Of a stretch of 64,000 bases of DNA, positions 47,088-55,685 are shown piece after piece. Made by a program: the position numbers and the translations under genes. The notes under the pieces are model-generated. The model was given only the letters and a program-made list of their open reading frames with translations, searched no databases and was not told the origin of the DNA. Position 1 is the first letter of the stretch, and every line of letters begins with the position of its first letter. Origin of the DNA: Sporosarcina globispora. GTDB lineage: Bacteria; Bacillota; Bacilli; Bacillales; Cytobacillaceae. The stretch lies in the NCBI RefSeq assembly GCF_001274725.1, contig NZ_LGUF01000007.1:3096028-3160027 (forward strand). The letters are read 5' to 3'.

Positions 47088-47136
47088 GAAATTTTAAGAG
47101 ATATTTAAAACTATTAAATTAAAAGGAGCGATGTGA

Positions 47137-48555
47137 ATGTCTGTTAATGTGCAAACGAGTGGTCAAAAGGTGCAAAATCCAAAATGGAGGGTTCCGCACG
47201 TTTTCGTTATATTAATTTCTGTTATCATCCTTGCGACTATCAGTACTTATATAGTACCTTCCGGTGAATATGAACGTGTAGAAAACGAACAAGGTAGAAC
47301 TGTGGTTGTAGATGGTAGCTATAGTACTGTTGAAAGTTCCAATGCATCCTTTCTTGATATTTTTCAATCTATTCATACAGGTATGGTTAACTCTGCAAGC
47401 ATTATTTTTTACATTTTTATTGTCGGGGGTTCGTTTGGGATTCTGCGTGCGACTGGAGCGATTGAAGGAGCTGTTCACAGTATTTCAAGCAAAATTCAAG
47501 GAAAAGAACAACTTCTCATTCCGGCACTGATGACGTTTTTTGCCCTTGGAGGCGCTATGCTGGGTCTTGCAGAAGAAACGCTTCCTTATATAACGATTAT
47601 GGTTCCACTCGTTATTATGCTTGGTTTTGATTCAATGGTTGGTGCAGCGGTAGTTTTATTAGGAACATCAGCTGGATTTACTGCTGCTTTTATGAACCCA
47701 TTTACTGTTGGAGTTGCACAAGGAATCGCTCAACTACCGATATTTTCTGGGCTAGGCTTACGAATCATCTTTTTTGTCATCTTTTTAAGTGTCAGTATTT
47801 TCTATGTTATGCGTTATGCAAGAAAAATTAAAGAAAATCCTGAAAAAAGTCTTGTTTTTCAAGAAAGCAGACAAATATTTAGTTCACTTGAAAAACAGGA
47901 AAAAGTGGAGTTTACGGGTCAACATAAAGCTGCATTTATTGTCCTTTTCCTCTCTCTAGTTACATTAGCTTTTGGGGTAAGTAAATATGGTTGGTTTCTT
48001 ACTGAAATCGCCGGTCTGTTCCTCATTATGGGTATAGCGATTGGTCTAGTTTCAAAAATGTCATTTAGCCAAATGTCTGAATCATTTATTGAAGGCTGCC
48101 AAGTTCTTGTTCTTGGAGCGCTAGTTGTGGGAGTTGCCCATGGCATTCTAGTCGTATTGCAAGATGGAAAAATATTGGATACGATTTTGTATTCACTCGC
48201 AAGTGCAGTTGGGTCGTTACCATCACAATTATCAGCATTAGGGATGTACTTGGTTCAATGTTTAATCAATTACATTGTTCCCTCTGGAAGTGGTCAAGCG
48301 GCTTTAACGATGCCCATTATGGCACCACTAGGTGATTTAGTAGGTGTTACAAGACAAACCGCAGTGTTAGCATTCCAATTTGGGGATGGTATTTCTAATA
48401 TATTCACACCAACATCCGGCTACTTTATGGCTGGGTTAGCATTGGCAGGGATTTCCTGGATTAAATGGGTAAAATGGATTTGGCCACTCATTTTAATTCA
48501 TTACACACTTGGTGCAATTTTTGTATCAATCGCTCATCTAATTGGTTATCAGTAA
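47137..48555 (+). CDS. YfcC-family membrane carrier
   Basis: 472 residues, ATG 47137 with AAAAGGAG upstream. Eleven to twelve helices with a long first extracytoplasmic loop; motifs VPSGEYER, ALGGAMLGLAEETLPY, PFTVGVAQGIAQLP and NYIVPSGSGQAALTMPIMAPLGD are typical of YfcC/DcuC-like carriers. It probably imports a (di)peptide-like or acylated amino acid for the hydrolase and epimerase encoded next. Substrate inferred from context only. Confidence 0.82.
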   Translation: MSVNVQTSGQKVQNPKWRVPHVFVILISVIILATISTYIVPSGEYERVENEQGRTVVVDGSYSTVESSNASFLDIFQSIHTGMVNSASIIFYIFIVGGSFGILRATGAIEGAVHSISSKIQGKEQLLIPALMTFFALGGAMLGLAEETLPYITIMVPLVIMLGFDSMVGAAVVLLGTSAGFTAAFMNPFTVGVAQGIAQLPIFSGLGLRIIFFVIFLSVSIFYVMRYARKIKENPEKSLVFQESRQIFSSLEKQEKVEFTGQHKAAFIVLFLSLVTLAFGVSKYGWFLTEIAGLFLIMGIAIGLVSKMSFSQMSESFIEGCQVLVLGALVVGVAHGILVVLQDGKILDTILYSLASAVGSLPSQLSALGMYLVQCLINYIVPSGSGQAALTMPIMAPLGDLVGVTRQTAVLAFQFGDGISNIFTPTSGYFMAGLALAGISWIKWVKWIWPLILIHYTLGAIFVSIAHLIGYQ

Positions 48556-48630
48556 AAAAGGGAGTTAGACTCTTATTTATAAAATAATATGGAACTAAAA
48601 ATTCATGTAAGAGTAAAAGGAGATAGTTAA

Positions 48631-49836
48631 ATGGATTGGTCTGAATTAGAAAGAAAAATGGTTGACTATCGTCGACATTTCCATCAATATCCAGAAGTTT
48701 CTCATGAAGAGGTAAAAACACGGGAATTTATTAAACGAGAGTTGATATTATTAGGTCTAACACCGCTTTCCTTTTCAGGAAAAGATGTTGCTGCCGATTT
48801 GCAAGGAACTAAGTCTGGGAAAATGGTTGCGATTCGGGCTGATATGGATGCATTACAAGTTGAAGAAGAAACAGACTTACCTTTTTCTTCAAAGAATAAA
48901 GGTGTGATGCATGCGTGTGGTCATGATGGGCATATGGCAATTTTACTTGGGCTTGTACACTTCTTTGTGGAAAATCGTGAGCGTTGGAGTGGTACAATCC
49001 GTTTTATTTTCCAACATGCTGAAGAAGCAGTCCCAGGTGGTGCAAATGATATTGTTAAAAATAAGGGACTAGAGGGAGTGGAGGCGATTTTTGGTTATCA
49101 CCTTTGGCAGCCCCTACCTACAGGCACGATCGGTGTTCGTAGTGGTCCAGTTATGGCGGGTGCAGATAAATTTAGAATTCGTATATTTGGAAAAGGCGGT
49201 CATGGGTCGATGCCTAACGAAACGGTTGATCCAACCCTTCTCGCAGCACAAGCGATTACACAGATTCATACAATCGTAAGCAGGTCGTTACACCCTTTAG
49301 ATCAAGCTGTTGTAAGCATTGGCGAATTGAAATCAGGATCCACCTATAATGTTATTCCTGATACTGCCTATTTATCGGGAACGGTACGTCAATTTAGCAA
49401 AAAAATCTCTAAGCAAATCCATGAAAGACTAGATAAAATTTTAGCTGGAATATGCCTTTCTTATAATGGAAGATATGAACTAGACTATTCTTATGGCGAT
49501 TCGGCTGTCGTAAATGATGAAGCATTATGTTTTTTAATGAAAGAAAAAGCTGTGGAATTATTTGGAGAAGAAAGAGTTGTAGATATAGATCCTTTATTAG
49601 GAAGTGAAGATTTTTCCTGCTATACCTATGAAATTCCAGGGATGTATACGTTTATCGGGGTTGGAAAAGATGGATCACCATATGGCCATCACCATCCTAA
49701 ATTTGATATTGATGAAACGATGTTTGTTCCATCAGTTAAGCTAATATCAGGAGCAGTGATAGACTTTCTAGAAAGGAGTAGGTGTGATGCGAATAACATC
49801 AGCAACAATCTACGGAATTCATCTACCTTTAATTGA
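48631..49836 (+). CDS. M20 amidohydrolase (N-acyl amino acid/peptide deacylase)
   Basis: 401 residues, ATG 48631 with AAAAGGAGATAGTTA before it. Dinuclear-metal M20D pattern: RADMDALQVEEETDLPF, MHACGHDGHMA, FQHAEEAVPGGA, LGSEDFSCYTYEIPG and the dimerisation domain in the middle. Hydrolyses an N-acyl or N-terminal amide bond of an amino acid. The last 16 or so residues (from RCDANNIS) are encoded inside the epimerase gene in another frame, a 50-bp overlap and an unusual tail for the family. Confidence 0.9.
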   Translation: MDWSELERKMVDYRRHFHQYPEVSHEEVKTREFIKRELILLGLTPLSFSGKDVAADLQGTKSGKMVAIRADMDALQVEEETDLPFSSKNKGVMHACGHDGHMAILLGLVHFFVENRERWSGTIRFIFQHAEEAVPGGANDIVKNKGLEGVEAIFGYHLWQPLPTGTIGVRSGPVMAGADKFRIRIFGKGGHGSMPNETVDPTLLAAQAITQIHTIVSRSLHPLDQAVVSIGELKSGSTYNVIPDTAYLSGTVRQFSKKISKQIHERLDKILAGICLSYNGRYELDYSYGDSAVVNDEALCFLMKEKAVELFGEERVVDIDPLLGSEDFSCYTYEIPGMYTFIGVGKDGSPYGHHHPKFDIDETMFVPSVKLISGAVIDFLERSRCDANNISNNLRNSSTFN

Positions 49837-50899
49837 GCCGTTTATTATTAGCTACCATAAATATGTAAATATGCCATCCGTCATTGTTGAGTTACATACG
49901 GATGAAGGGATCATAGGGTATGGGGAAGCAACACCTGATGAACATGTTACAGGTGAAACCTTTGATGGTGTCATCGCAGCATTATCACAATTTATATTAC
50001 CAGCAATAAAAGGAGAGAATCCTTTTCGGATTGAAGCCATTCATGAGAAAATGGACCAACTCTTATATGGAAATCCGACTGTGAAAGCAGCTGTTGATAT
50101 TGCATGTTATGATTTAATGGGGAAAAAGGCAGGAGTACCTGTTTATGATCTGTTAGGTGGAAGATACTATGATCAGCTTGAGGTTCCAAAAGTATTAAGC
50201 ATTTTGGAACCGGATGAAATGGCAAAACAAGCAAGGAAAGCAATGGAAGAAGGGTATTCTTCCATAAAATTAAAGGTTGGGACAGATGTTAGGAAAGATG
50301 TTGAGCGAATTAAGGCCGTTAGGGCGGCGGTTGGTAAAAACTTTCCAATTCGGGTGGATGCCAATCAAGGATGGCAAACTTCATCGCAGGCACTTTCAGT
50401 AATTCGAAAAATCGAAGAATGTGATATCGATTGGATTGAACAACCTGTAGTAGCAGATGATATCGATGCTTTAGCAGAAGTTCGAAGCAAAACAAAGATT
50501 CCAGTTATGATTGACGAAGGATTACATGGATTAAAAGAAATGCGAGAGGTTATCGCAAAAAAGGCTGCAGATAAAATCAATCTTAAGCTAATGAAATGTG
50601 GTGGCTTATATCGAGGAAGCCAGCTCGTCCACATGGCTGAAATGGCTGGAATGACATGTCAAGTCGGTTCAATGGTAGAATCTAGCCTTGCATCCGCCGC
50701 CGGTTTGCACCTTGCAACAGCGAAAAAATCAATCCAAAGCCACGAGCTTGTTGGTCCATTAATGTTCTCAAAAGATATTGCTCACTTGCCATTCACAACA
50801 AACTCAATATCATTATCTAATAAACCTGGTTTTGGTATAGACATAGACCCATTTGCATTAGAGCAAATGACAACTAGAAAAATACAAGTTGATGTCTAA
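49787..50899 (+). CDS. Enolase-superfamily racemase/epimerase (MLE subgroup, dipeptide epimerase-like)
   Basis: 370 residues; ATG 49787 (GTG 49784 also possible) after AAAGGAGTAGGT. The barrel catalytic set is complete: second Lys of SSIKLKVG, metal ligands Asp in RVDANQGW, Glu in WIEQPV, Asp in MIDEG, and Lys in NLKLMKCGG. That is the muconate-lactonizing-enzyme subgroup, which includes L-Ala-D/L-Glu epimerase and N-succinylamino acid racemase. With the acylase and carrier it suggests use of D-amino-acid-containing peptides or N-acyl amino acids. Exact substrate open. Confidence 0.85.
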   Translation: MRITSATIYGIHLPLIEPFIISYHKYVNMPSVIVELHTDEGIIGYGEATPDEHVTGETFDGVIAALSQFILPAIKGENPFRIEAIHEKMDQLLYGNPTVKAAVDIACYDLMGKKAGVPVYDLLGGRYYDQLEVPKVLSILEPDEMAKQARKAMEEGYSSIKLKVGTDVRKDVERIKAVRAAVGKNFPIRVDANQGWQTSSQALSVIRKIEECDIDWIEQPVVADDIDALAEVRSKTKIPVMIDEGLHGLKEMREVIAKKAADKINLKLMKCGGLYRGSQLVHMAEMAGMTCQVGSMVESSLASAAGLHLATAKKSIQSHELVGPLMFSKDIAHLPFTTNSISLSNKPGFGIDIDPFALEQMTTRKIQVDV

Positions 50900-51060
50900 T
50901 CCTTAAGGTTGCAGTCCCTGCGATTTGGATCGAGATAGACGAAACCAAAATTGAATTAGAACTACGTAAATAATTAGAAAAATATATAAACAAATTAGAT
51001 TAGGCCAATACAACATTGAAGTTCTTAAAAAACATAAAAGAGTTAAAGAAAGAAAAGTTA
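50900..51060. other. Intergenic, gene remnant
   Basis: A short frame (VAVPAIWIEIDETKIELELRK, stop, LEKYINKLD) near 50928-51000 looks like the eroded end of a protein. Nothing else supported. Confidence 0.3.
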
Positions 51061-51198
51061 TTATATCTTTTTTATTTTAGATCTTCCGTTGATATCATGA
51101 TTAAACTTAAAGGTTTTTCCAAAAGGTTGCTTTCTTGCCAAGAACGCTTGGACTTGGCTTTCTCCTTTTGCGACATCCAGATCAATGACTGGATCCAT
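51061..51198 (-). pseudogene. IS110-family transposase, N-terminal fragment
   Basis: ATG 51198 (AGGAG upstream on the minus strand) opens MDPVIDLDVAKGESQVQAFL, the standard start of IS110-type DEDD transposases including the first catalytic Asp region; after about 33 residues homology is lost and a stop follows at 51061. The region before it (51199-51350) is therefore the former non-coding left end of the element. Confidence 0.75.
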
Positions 51199-51216
51199 AC
51201 ATTATCACAGCTCCTA

Positions 51217-51260
51217 GATCGCCATGCACCTGGCAAAGCTAGGATAAGTGCATGGCGATC
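51217..51260. repeat. Long hairpin in the IS110 left-end region
   Basis: GATCGCCATGCAC (51217-51229) pairs perfectly with GTGCATGGCGATC (51248-51260). In the IS110 group the non-coding left end encodes the bridge RNA; this stem lies where that RNA would be, 19 bp before the transposase start codon. It could equally be a protein site. Confidence 0.5.
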
Positions 51261-51348
51261 TTTAATTAAACAAGAAAAGTTAATGTTTCCTTTTTTATTT
51301 CTTAATGTAAACTTCGATGAGAAAAATACCCCTTTCTTAACAAGCTGA

Positions 51349-51371
51349 AGAGCCAACAGGCTCTTTTTTTA
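51349..51371 (+). terminator. Terminator-like stem
   Basis: AGAGCC AACA GGCTCT then TTTTTTT. No gene on the + strand ends nearby except remnants. Confidence 0.7.
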
Positions 51372-51644
51372 GAAAGGGTTTTTTTTGTATTCATTGTTGG
51401 TATTGCAATAATTTCATCATGTTTACTAAGTGCATTTAATCCTGAAACATAAACGGTTTGTTTTTTTTGAGCAGCATTGGGCATATAAAAATCTTATTCA
51501 ACCTAACACAAAAATAATACGGTTTACGGATTCGAGAGTATTTCGTTTTGGTAAAAACGGGTAGTTGTGCTAGTACATGTGACTAAGCCTTTTTATACAT
51601 AATGAATATAATAATTTTGAAAAACAATAAGGAGGAATTTTAAT
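51372..51644. other. Intergenic region
   Basis: No firm gene. A minus-strand frame (51484 to about 51370) starting MPNAAQKKQTVYVSGLNALS looks weakly coding but has no recognised family or ribosome site. Confidence 0.3.
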
Positions 51645-51908
51645 ATGACAAGAAGGAGAAATAATAATACAAATGTTGATGTCGATACAGATATTGACAA
51701 TCGGTTAAGAAATCGATCTGAATCAGAGGCTGAGGCTGAGGCAGATGTACGTAACATTGATAAAAATACCAATGTAGCTCGTGCAACAGTATCTAACTCA
51801 GGTAATTCAAGAGTAGATGTTTGTTTAAACAGCAGGAGTAACGCACGTGTAAGAGCAGATCAAGAACAAGAAAACGACCAGGATCAAGACGTTGATATTG
51901 ATATTTAG
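51645..51908 (+). CDS. Low-complexity charged protein (possible spore/exosporium protein)
   Basis: 87 residues, ATG 51645 with AAGGAGGAATTTTAAT upstream. Composition is extreme: Asn, Asp, Arg, Glu and Val/Ala alternation (NTNVDVDTDIDNRLRNRSE, SEAEAEADVR, QENDQDQDVDIDI), one Cys and no hydrophobic core. It should be intrinsically disordered. Similar repeats occur in Bacillus outer-spore proteins, but no family is recognised. The clean ribosome site supports a real gene. Confidence 0.6.
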   Translation: MTRRRNNNTNVDVDTDIDNRLRNRSESEAEAEADVRNIDKNTNVARATVSNSGNSRVDVCLNSRSNARVRADQEQENDQDQDVDIDI

Positions 51909-51986
51909 GAAGAGAGACGGAGACGTAGAGAATTTGATGAAAGTTTATAACTTTTTATTATGGGACGGAGTTTTTTAACTTCATCC

Positions 51987-52808
51987 TTATACAATGCAGG
52001 TGAAAAAATGTACTTTAAAGGGTTTTCCTTCTTCCCGTTTTTTATCATAGAATTCTCTCAACCTTTTATTGCGAGGGATTAGTTCCTCCGTCGTTTTGCT
52101 TTTCCTGGAATCCCGAATAGCACACCTAACGGCCAAATACAGAGTATGCCTAAGTCGGCTTGAACCTCTTTTGGTGATCCTGTTTACGGTTCCTCTGAAT
52201 TTACCTGATTCAAAGATACTCGGGTCAATACCAGCGAATGCGACAAGCTTTTTAGGGTGATCAAACCGTTCAATCTCCCAATTTCGGAAATGATCGTTGC
52301 AGCGATCTTTTCTCCGATCCCAGGGATTGATTGGATGATTTTATATTCTTCAATATCTTTTGCCAAGGCATCTATCTCTTCTTCAAATTTGGATAGATGC
52401 TTTTGGTATTCCAGAAGCATTTTTTTATACATTTTCACGCTTAAAATGTGGCTTTGGTAGAGATTTTCCCTAAAGGGATTTTGGCTTGCGGCAGCTAAAA
52501 GGGCTATTGCTTTGTTCTTAGCCCACTTGATGGAGCGCCTTGGACATAACTTTTTTATTGTGTTAGTAACTGTCTCTTCGCCTGCTTCTAAGATACTTTG
52601 AGATGTAGGAAATTCAAGTAGGTGAGTAGAGAGACAACAGAATATATGTCCCCAAACACTCTTCTATATACTGGAAACAGCTGATCCAAGACGGCTTGGA
52701 ATTGCAGTTTTGTTTGCACATAAATCCCCGTAATATTTTCGTGCTGTCTAGTCAGGTTTCGAAGGTTCAAGAGCTGGTTTATAAAAGCTGAAGATCGCAA
52801 CTATAAAT
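51987..52808 (-). pseudogene. IS110-family transposase, central and C-terminal part, broken
   Basis: Minus-strand fragments in order: LRNLTRQHENITGIYVQTKLQFQAVL (from about 52760), EIDALAKDIEEYKIIQSIPGIGEKIAATIISEIG (about 52380-52270, helix-hairpin-helix), and in a third frame KLVAFAGIDPSIFESGKFRGT and RITKRGSSRLRHTLYLAV with the catalytic Ser region (about 52250-52120), to KPFKV near 52011. Stops and frameshifts separate them. The first 95 or so residues are missing. Confidence 0.85.
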
Positions 52809-52952
52809 TAAAATCCTTTAGAGATTGGCTTCTCAAGCAGCCTTTATCGACGTATAAAAAACAAAGAGGTAATGAGATATACAAACATTTTAATAACTCA
52901 GGTTCTACATAATTTCATAAATATGAATTTATGAAAAAGGAGGTTCCGAACT

Positions 52953-53513
52953 ATGCCTTTCCTTACGAATTGGCATTGGATCTTTTACAAGGTTAAAACG
53001 AATCGATACCTTATAACCAATGAAGAAGAAATGAGAAACGGTGAGATGTGGGACTTACTTCAAGATGGTTATGAAATTGTGTGGGATAGTGCTCTTTCAA
53101 AGAAAGCAGCAAAAGAGCATCTGTACGAACAGATTGATTCTTTTATTGATTGGTATAAAAGAGATTATCCGGTTGAGGTTTCAGAACCCCCTAGACCAGT
53201 TTCTCTTGAAACAGTTCCGATTACCTTCCGAAAAGCTTGCGACTTTATAAATGAATATCATCGTCATCATAAAGCACCGCAGGGACATCGGTTTTCAATT
53301 GGCTTAACGGATGGAGACAAGTTAGTTGGAGTTGCCATTGCAGGTAACCCTGTTGCCAGGCATATAAATGACGGAAATACATTAGAAATCACAAGGTGCT
53401 GTACTAAAAGCGGCATATATAAGAATGGAATCACAAAGCTTATTTCAGCAGTATATCAAGCAGCAAAGGGTCTGATGTGGCTAAAATCTTTAAAATTACG
53501 ATATGGAAAGTAG
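52953..53513 (+). CDS. XF1762-family-like protein, C-terminus probably truncated
   Basis: 186 residues, ATG 52953 with AAAAAGGAGGTTCCGAACT before it. The centre (FINEYHRHHKAPQGHRFSIGLTDGDKLVGVAIAGNPVARHINDG, EITRCCT) matches the phage/plasmid-borne XF1762 family, an acetyltransferase-like fold of unknown function. Family members continue with a GAAWRAAKAMGY-like helix and about 40 more residues; here the end (GLMWLKSLKLRYGK) departs after AVYQAAK, so a frameshift near 53470 is likely. Confidence 0.6.
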   Translation: MPFLTNWHWIFYKVKTNRYLITNEEEMRNGEMWDLLQDGYEIVWDSALSKKAAKEHLYEQIDSFIDWYKRDYPVEVSEPPRPVSLETVPITFRKACDFINEYHRHHKAPQGHRFSIGLTDGDKLVGVAIAGNPVARHINDGNTLEITRCCTKSGIYKNGITKLISAVYQAAKGLMWLKSLKLRYGK

Positions 53514-53665
53514 AATTAGTCCCTCAAGGTACGTTGCCAAAATGGTATTCATGCGGAGTAATACTTGAAGTATCACTCTTGAAAGGGATTTAAAAATGAA
53601 TCCCAACTAAAAAGTATTTCATAAATTTTTGTTTGCTAAATTCAGTTTCAGAAAAGGTGAGGTAT

Positions 53666-53986
53666 TTGAGAATAAAAGGGGAAATTTATAAGAAACGATC
53701 ATATAAAAGTAGTGGTTTATATCATTCCACTTACATCACTTTTATTAGAGTTCATCCAGGAATAATGATAAATGGAGAGAACATTATCATTATTCCTATT
53801 CTAAGTGATGAGATGCATAGGTATGAAGTGGGGGAACATATTGATCTAAATGGAAGAATCGAGTTTTTACGCATTATTACTTCTACTGGGGACCGCAGTT
53901 TTTTACCCGTCCCAGTTATTATTCCAGAAGGTAAAATACCCATCAAAAAATGTGTAAAGTTTGATGAACATAAGAACGTTGTTTAA
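53666..53986 (+). CDS. Hypothetical protein
   Basis: 106 residues from TTG 53666, chosen because AAGGTGAGG lies just before it (the frame is open from 53633). Mixed beta-type sequence (HSTYITFIRVHPGIMINGENIIIIPIL, PVPVIIPEGKIPIKK), no signal peptide or membrane helix, no recognised motif. Surrounded by mobile-element remnants; likely accessory. Confidence 0.45.
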   Translation: MRIKGEIYKKRSYKSSGLYHSTYITFIRVHPGIMINGENIIIIPILSDEMHRYEVGEHIDLNGRIEFLRIITSTGDRSFLPVPVIIPEGKIPIKKCVKFDEHKNVV

Positions 53987-54487
53987 TTATTTTAAAACCC
54001 AGATTGGTACAAGGAAATTACGCTTGCTTAAGATAAGTAAGTAGTCAATACTCTGATTGTCCTACCAGGAAGGGAGGTAGGTAATCATTTTAGAAAACAT
54101 TTTCCTAGCGCTACCCCTTTACAGCATGTTTCCCAAACTTCGGGCATTTGGCAATATGATAATAATAAAAAATGATACTTTATGGGAGTATTCTGATCTC
54201 GTTCCAATTTCTGTTTCCCACAGGGAGGACTTCTGTGAGAGTATCATCTAGCATTTGTCGGTAGGGTGCTCTTATAAAGTTGCCTTCATATATATGTAAC
54301 CAATTTTATGGTTTTACGTAGCTTTAGTTTTTTAATACTTACCGACCCATTTTTGAGAAAACACCTCTGCCAGGGACACTATGTAAAACCTTCACACATT
54401 GCTCTAATGTATTAGGTTTATATAGATTACTTTCGAATTATAATATAGAATATTCAGAAAAAAATATATGAAGCGAGTTGAAATTAG
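53987..54487. other. Intergenic region, possibly a short broken frame
   Basis: No firm gene. After GGGAGGTAGGTAATC (about 54070-54087) a 53-codon frame without a standard start reads LENIFLALPLYSMFPKLR... to a TAG at about 54251. It may be an eroded gene. A TATAAT near 54439 could serve the following small gene. Confidence 0.3.
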
Positions 54488-54622
54488 ATGAGGAAAGATC
54501 CTTATAAATCATTGAAAGAGCTTATTGAGCAGAACAAGAAAGAACTTTTAAATGACAAAAAGGCAATGGATATAATTGAGAAGCGCATAGAAAAACGACA
54601 TACATTAAAAAAGCTTGCCTAA
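54488..54622 (+). CDS. fbpB: FbpB-type small basic protein
   Basis: 44 residues, too short for usual ORF cut-offs. MRKDPYKSLKELIEQNKKELLNDKKAMDIIEKRIEKRH follows the pattern of the Fur-regulated basic protein B family, small proteins that help the FsrA sRNA in the iron-sparing response of B. subtilis. The upstream ribosome site is weak and no clear Fur box is visible, so regulation here is uncertain. Terminator 25 bp downstream. Confidence 0.7.
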   Translation: MRKDPYKSLKELIEQNKKELLNDKKAMDIIEKRIEKRHTLKKLA

Positions 54623-54646
54623 ATCGCTTATAACAGTAATGATAAG

Positions 54647-54680
54647 ACAGTGCAATTCTCGTATGGATTGCACTGTTTTT
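54647..54680 (+). terminator. Terminator after the FbpB-like gene
   Basis: ACAGTGCAAT (54647-54656) pairs with ATTGCACTGT (54667-54676), then TTTTC. Confidence 0.88.
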
Positions 54681-54709
54681 CATTTAAATACCATTTAGAA
54701 TTCATTTAT

Positions 54710-55400
54710 TTAAAATTTGGGTAATGAATCAACAGCATCCGCCAGATCACTATACGAATCTTTTAAATACCTCCTTGTCGTGGCAATATTGCAATGACCA
54801 GCCAGTCTTCTTACCTTTTCAATATCATAATTTGTAGCTTTTAACATCCATTTGCAAAAAGTATGCCGGAACATATGGGGTGTTAATTTTTTCTTTGGCA
54901 AGCTGTAGCCTTCAATCGTTGTCTGGATCCCGCGCACAGTGAGCTTAGTCGATCGCTGGCTATAAAAAACCTATGGCGAGTCAGATATATGTAGCTTTTG
55001 TTTGGCCATTTCCGCACGATAAATTAGCCAATCTTGAATTTCTGCTAGCAGCGTATTAGAAATTGGAACAGTTCTTATTTTCTTACCTTTACCTACTACA
55101 CTAATACGCTTCAAGTCTAAATCGATGTCCGATGATTTTATCTTGGAAAGTTCATCTACACGCAGACCAGCGTATGTAAGTAAATAAATGATCGCCCGAT
55201 CGCGTCGGTACTATTCCTCGGGATTTACGCCTCTGCTTTTGACGGGTTTCATCCTTATTATATATATAGCAAATTCTCAAACTCATCTTCAGAGAGCCAC
55301 ATGATCTTTTCGTTATCCTCATCGCATTATGCTGCATTTTATTATTTTTTGTTACCCAGGAGTAGAAGCTTCGTTATGAATTTAAGCGCCGGTTTATCGT
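54710..55400 (-). pseudogene. Tyrosine recombinase/integrase, broken
   Basis: Minus-strand pieces in order: SWVTKNNKMQHN (about 55350), IMWLSEDEFENLL (about 55290), RDRAIIYLLTYAGLRVDELSKIKSSDIDLD with the first catalytic Arg (about 55200-55110), RTVPISNTLL, an in-frame stop near 54972, then LTPHMFRHTFCKWML (HxxR) and AGHCNIATTRRYLKDS (His/Tyr) to 54710. At least two stops plus frameshifts. A XerC-like phage or plasmid integrase that probably brought in part of the surrounding accessory genes. Confidence 0.85.
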
Positions 55401-55574
55401 TGTAATGGGTTTCTCCTAAGGTTGAGTTTGAGTTGTGTCGTACTCATATCTTACTGAGGATCCCCTTTTTATCAAAGCTCAAAAATAACGCTCTAAAGGA
55501 ATGCTAACGGGTACGTTTATTTAGGAACGCGTCTTTTAATTATCATTTCCCAATATAACAGCCAGTCTTGTTGA

Positions 55575-55657
55575 TTTGATTATAAAAAAAACATATGCTA
55601 TAATCCTTCTAAATACTACACATGTAGTTTATGCTGAAATACTACATATGTAGTATT
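55575..55657 (+). promoter_or_regulatory. Promoter with two BlaI-type operators
   Basis: TTTGAT (55575-55580) and TATAAT (55599-55604), 18 bp apart, then AATACTACACATGTAGTTT (55612-55630) and the perfect palindrome AATACTACATATGTAGTATT (55638-55657). These match the TACA/TGTA dyad bound by BlaI/MecI repressors. They lie at and just after the expected start point of the MecA-like gene. Confidence 0.85.
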
Positions 55658-55685
55658 TATCCTAAAGGAAATGATGTGAAAGAAC

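Noticed and set aside
51016..51348. 110-codon open frame on the + strand
   Set aside because: It is the antisense of the IS110 start and its hairpin region.
54088..54251. 53-codon frame after a strong GGAGG-type site
   Set aside because: No ATG, GTG or TTG at the right place and no recognisable family; kept only as a note in the intergenic entry.
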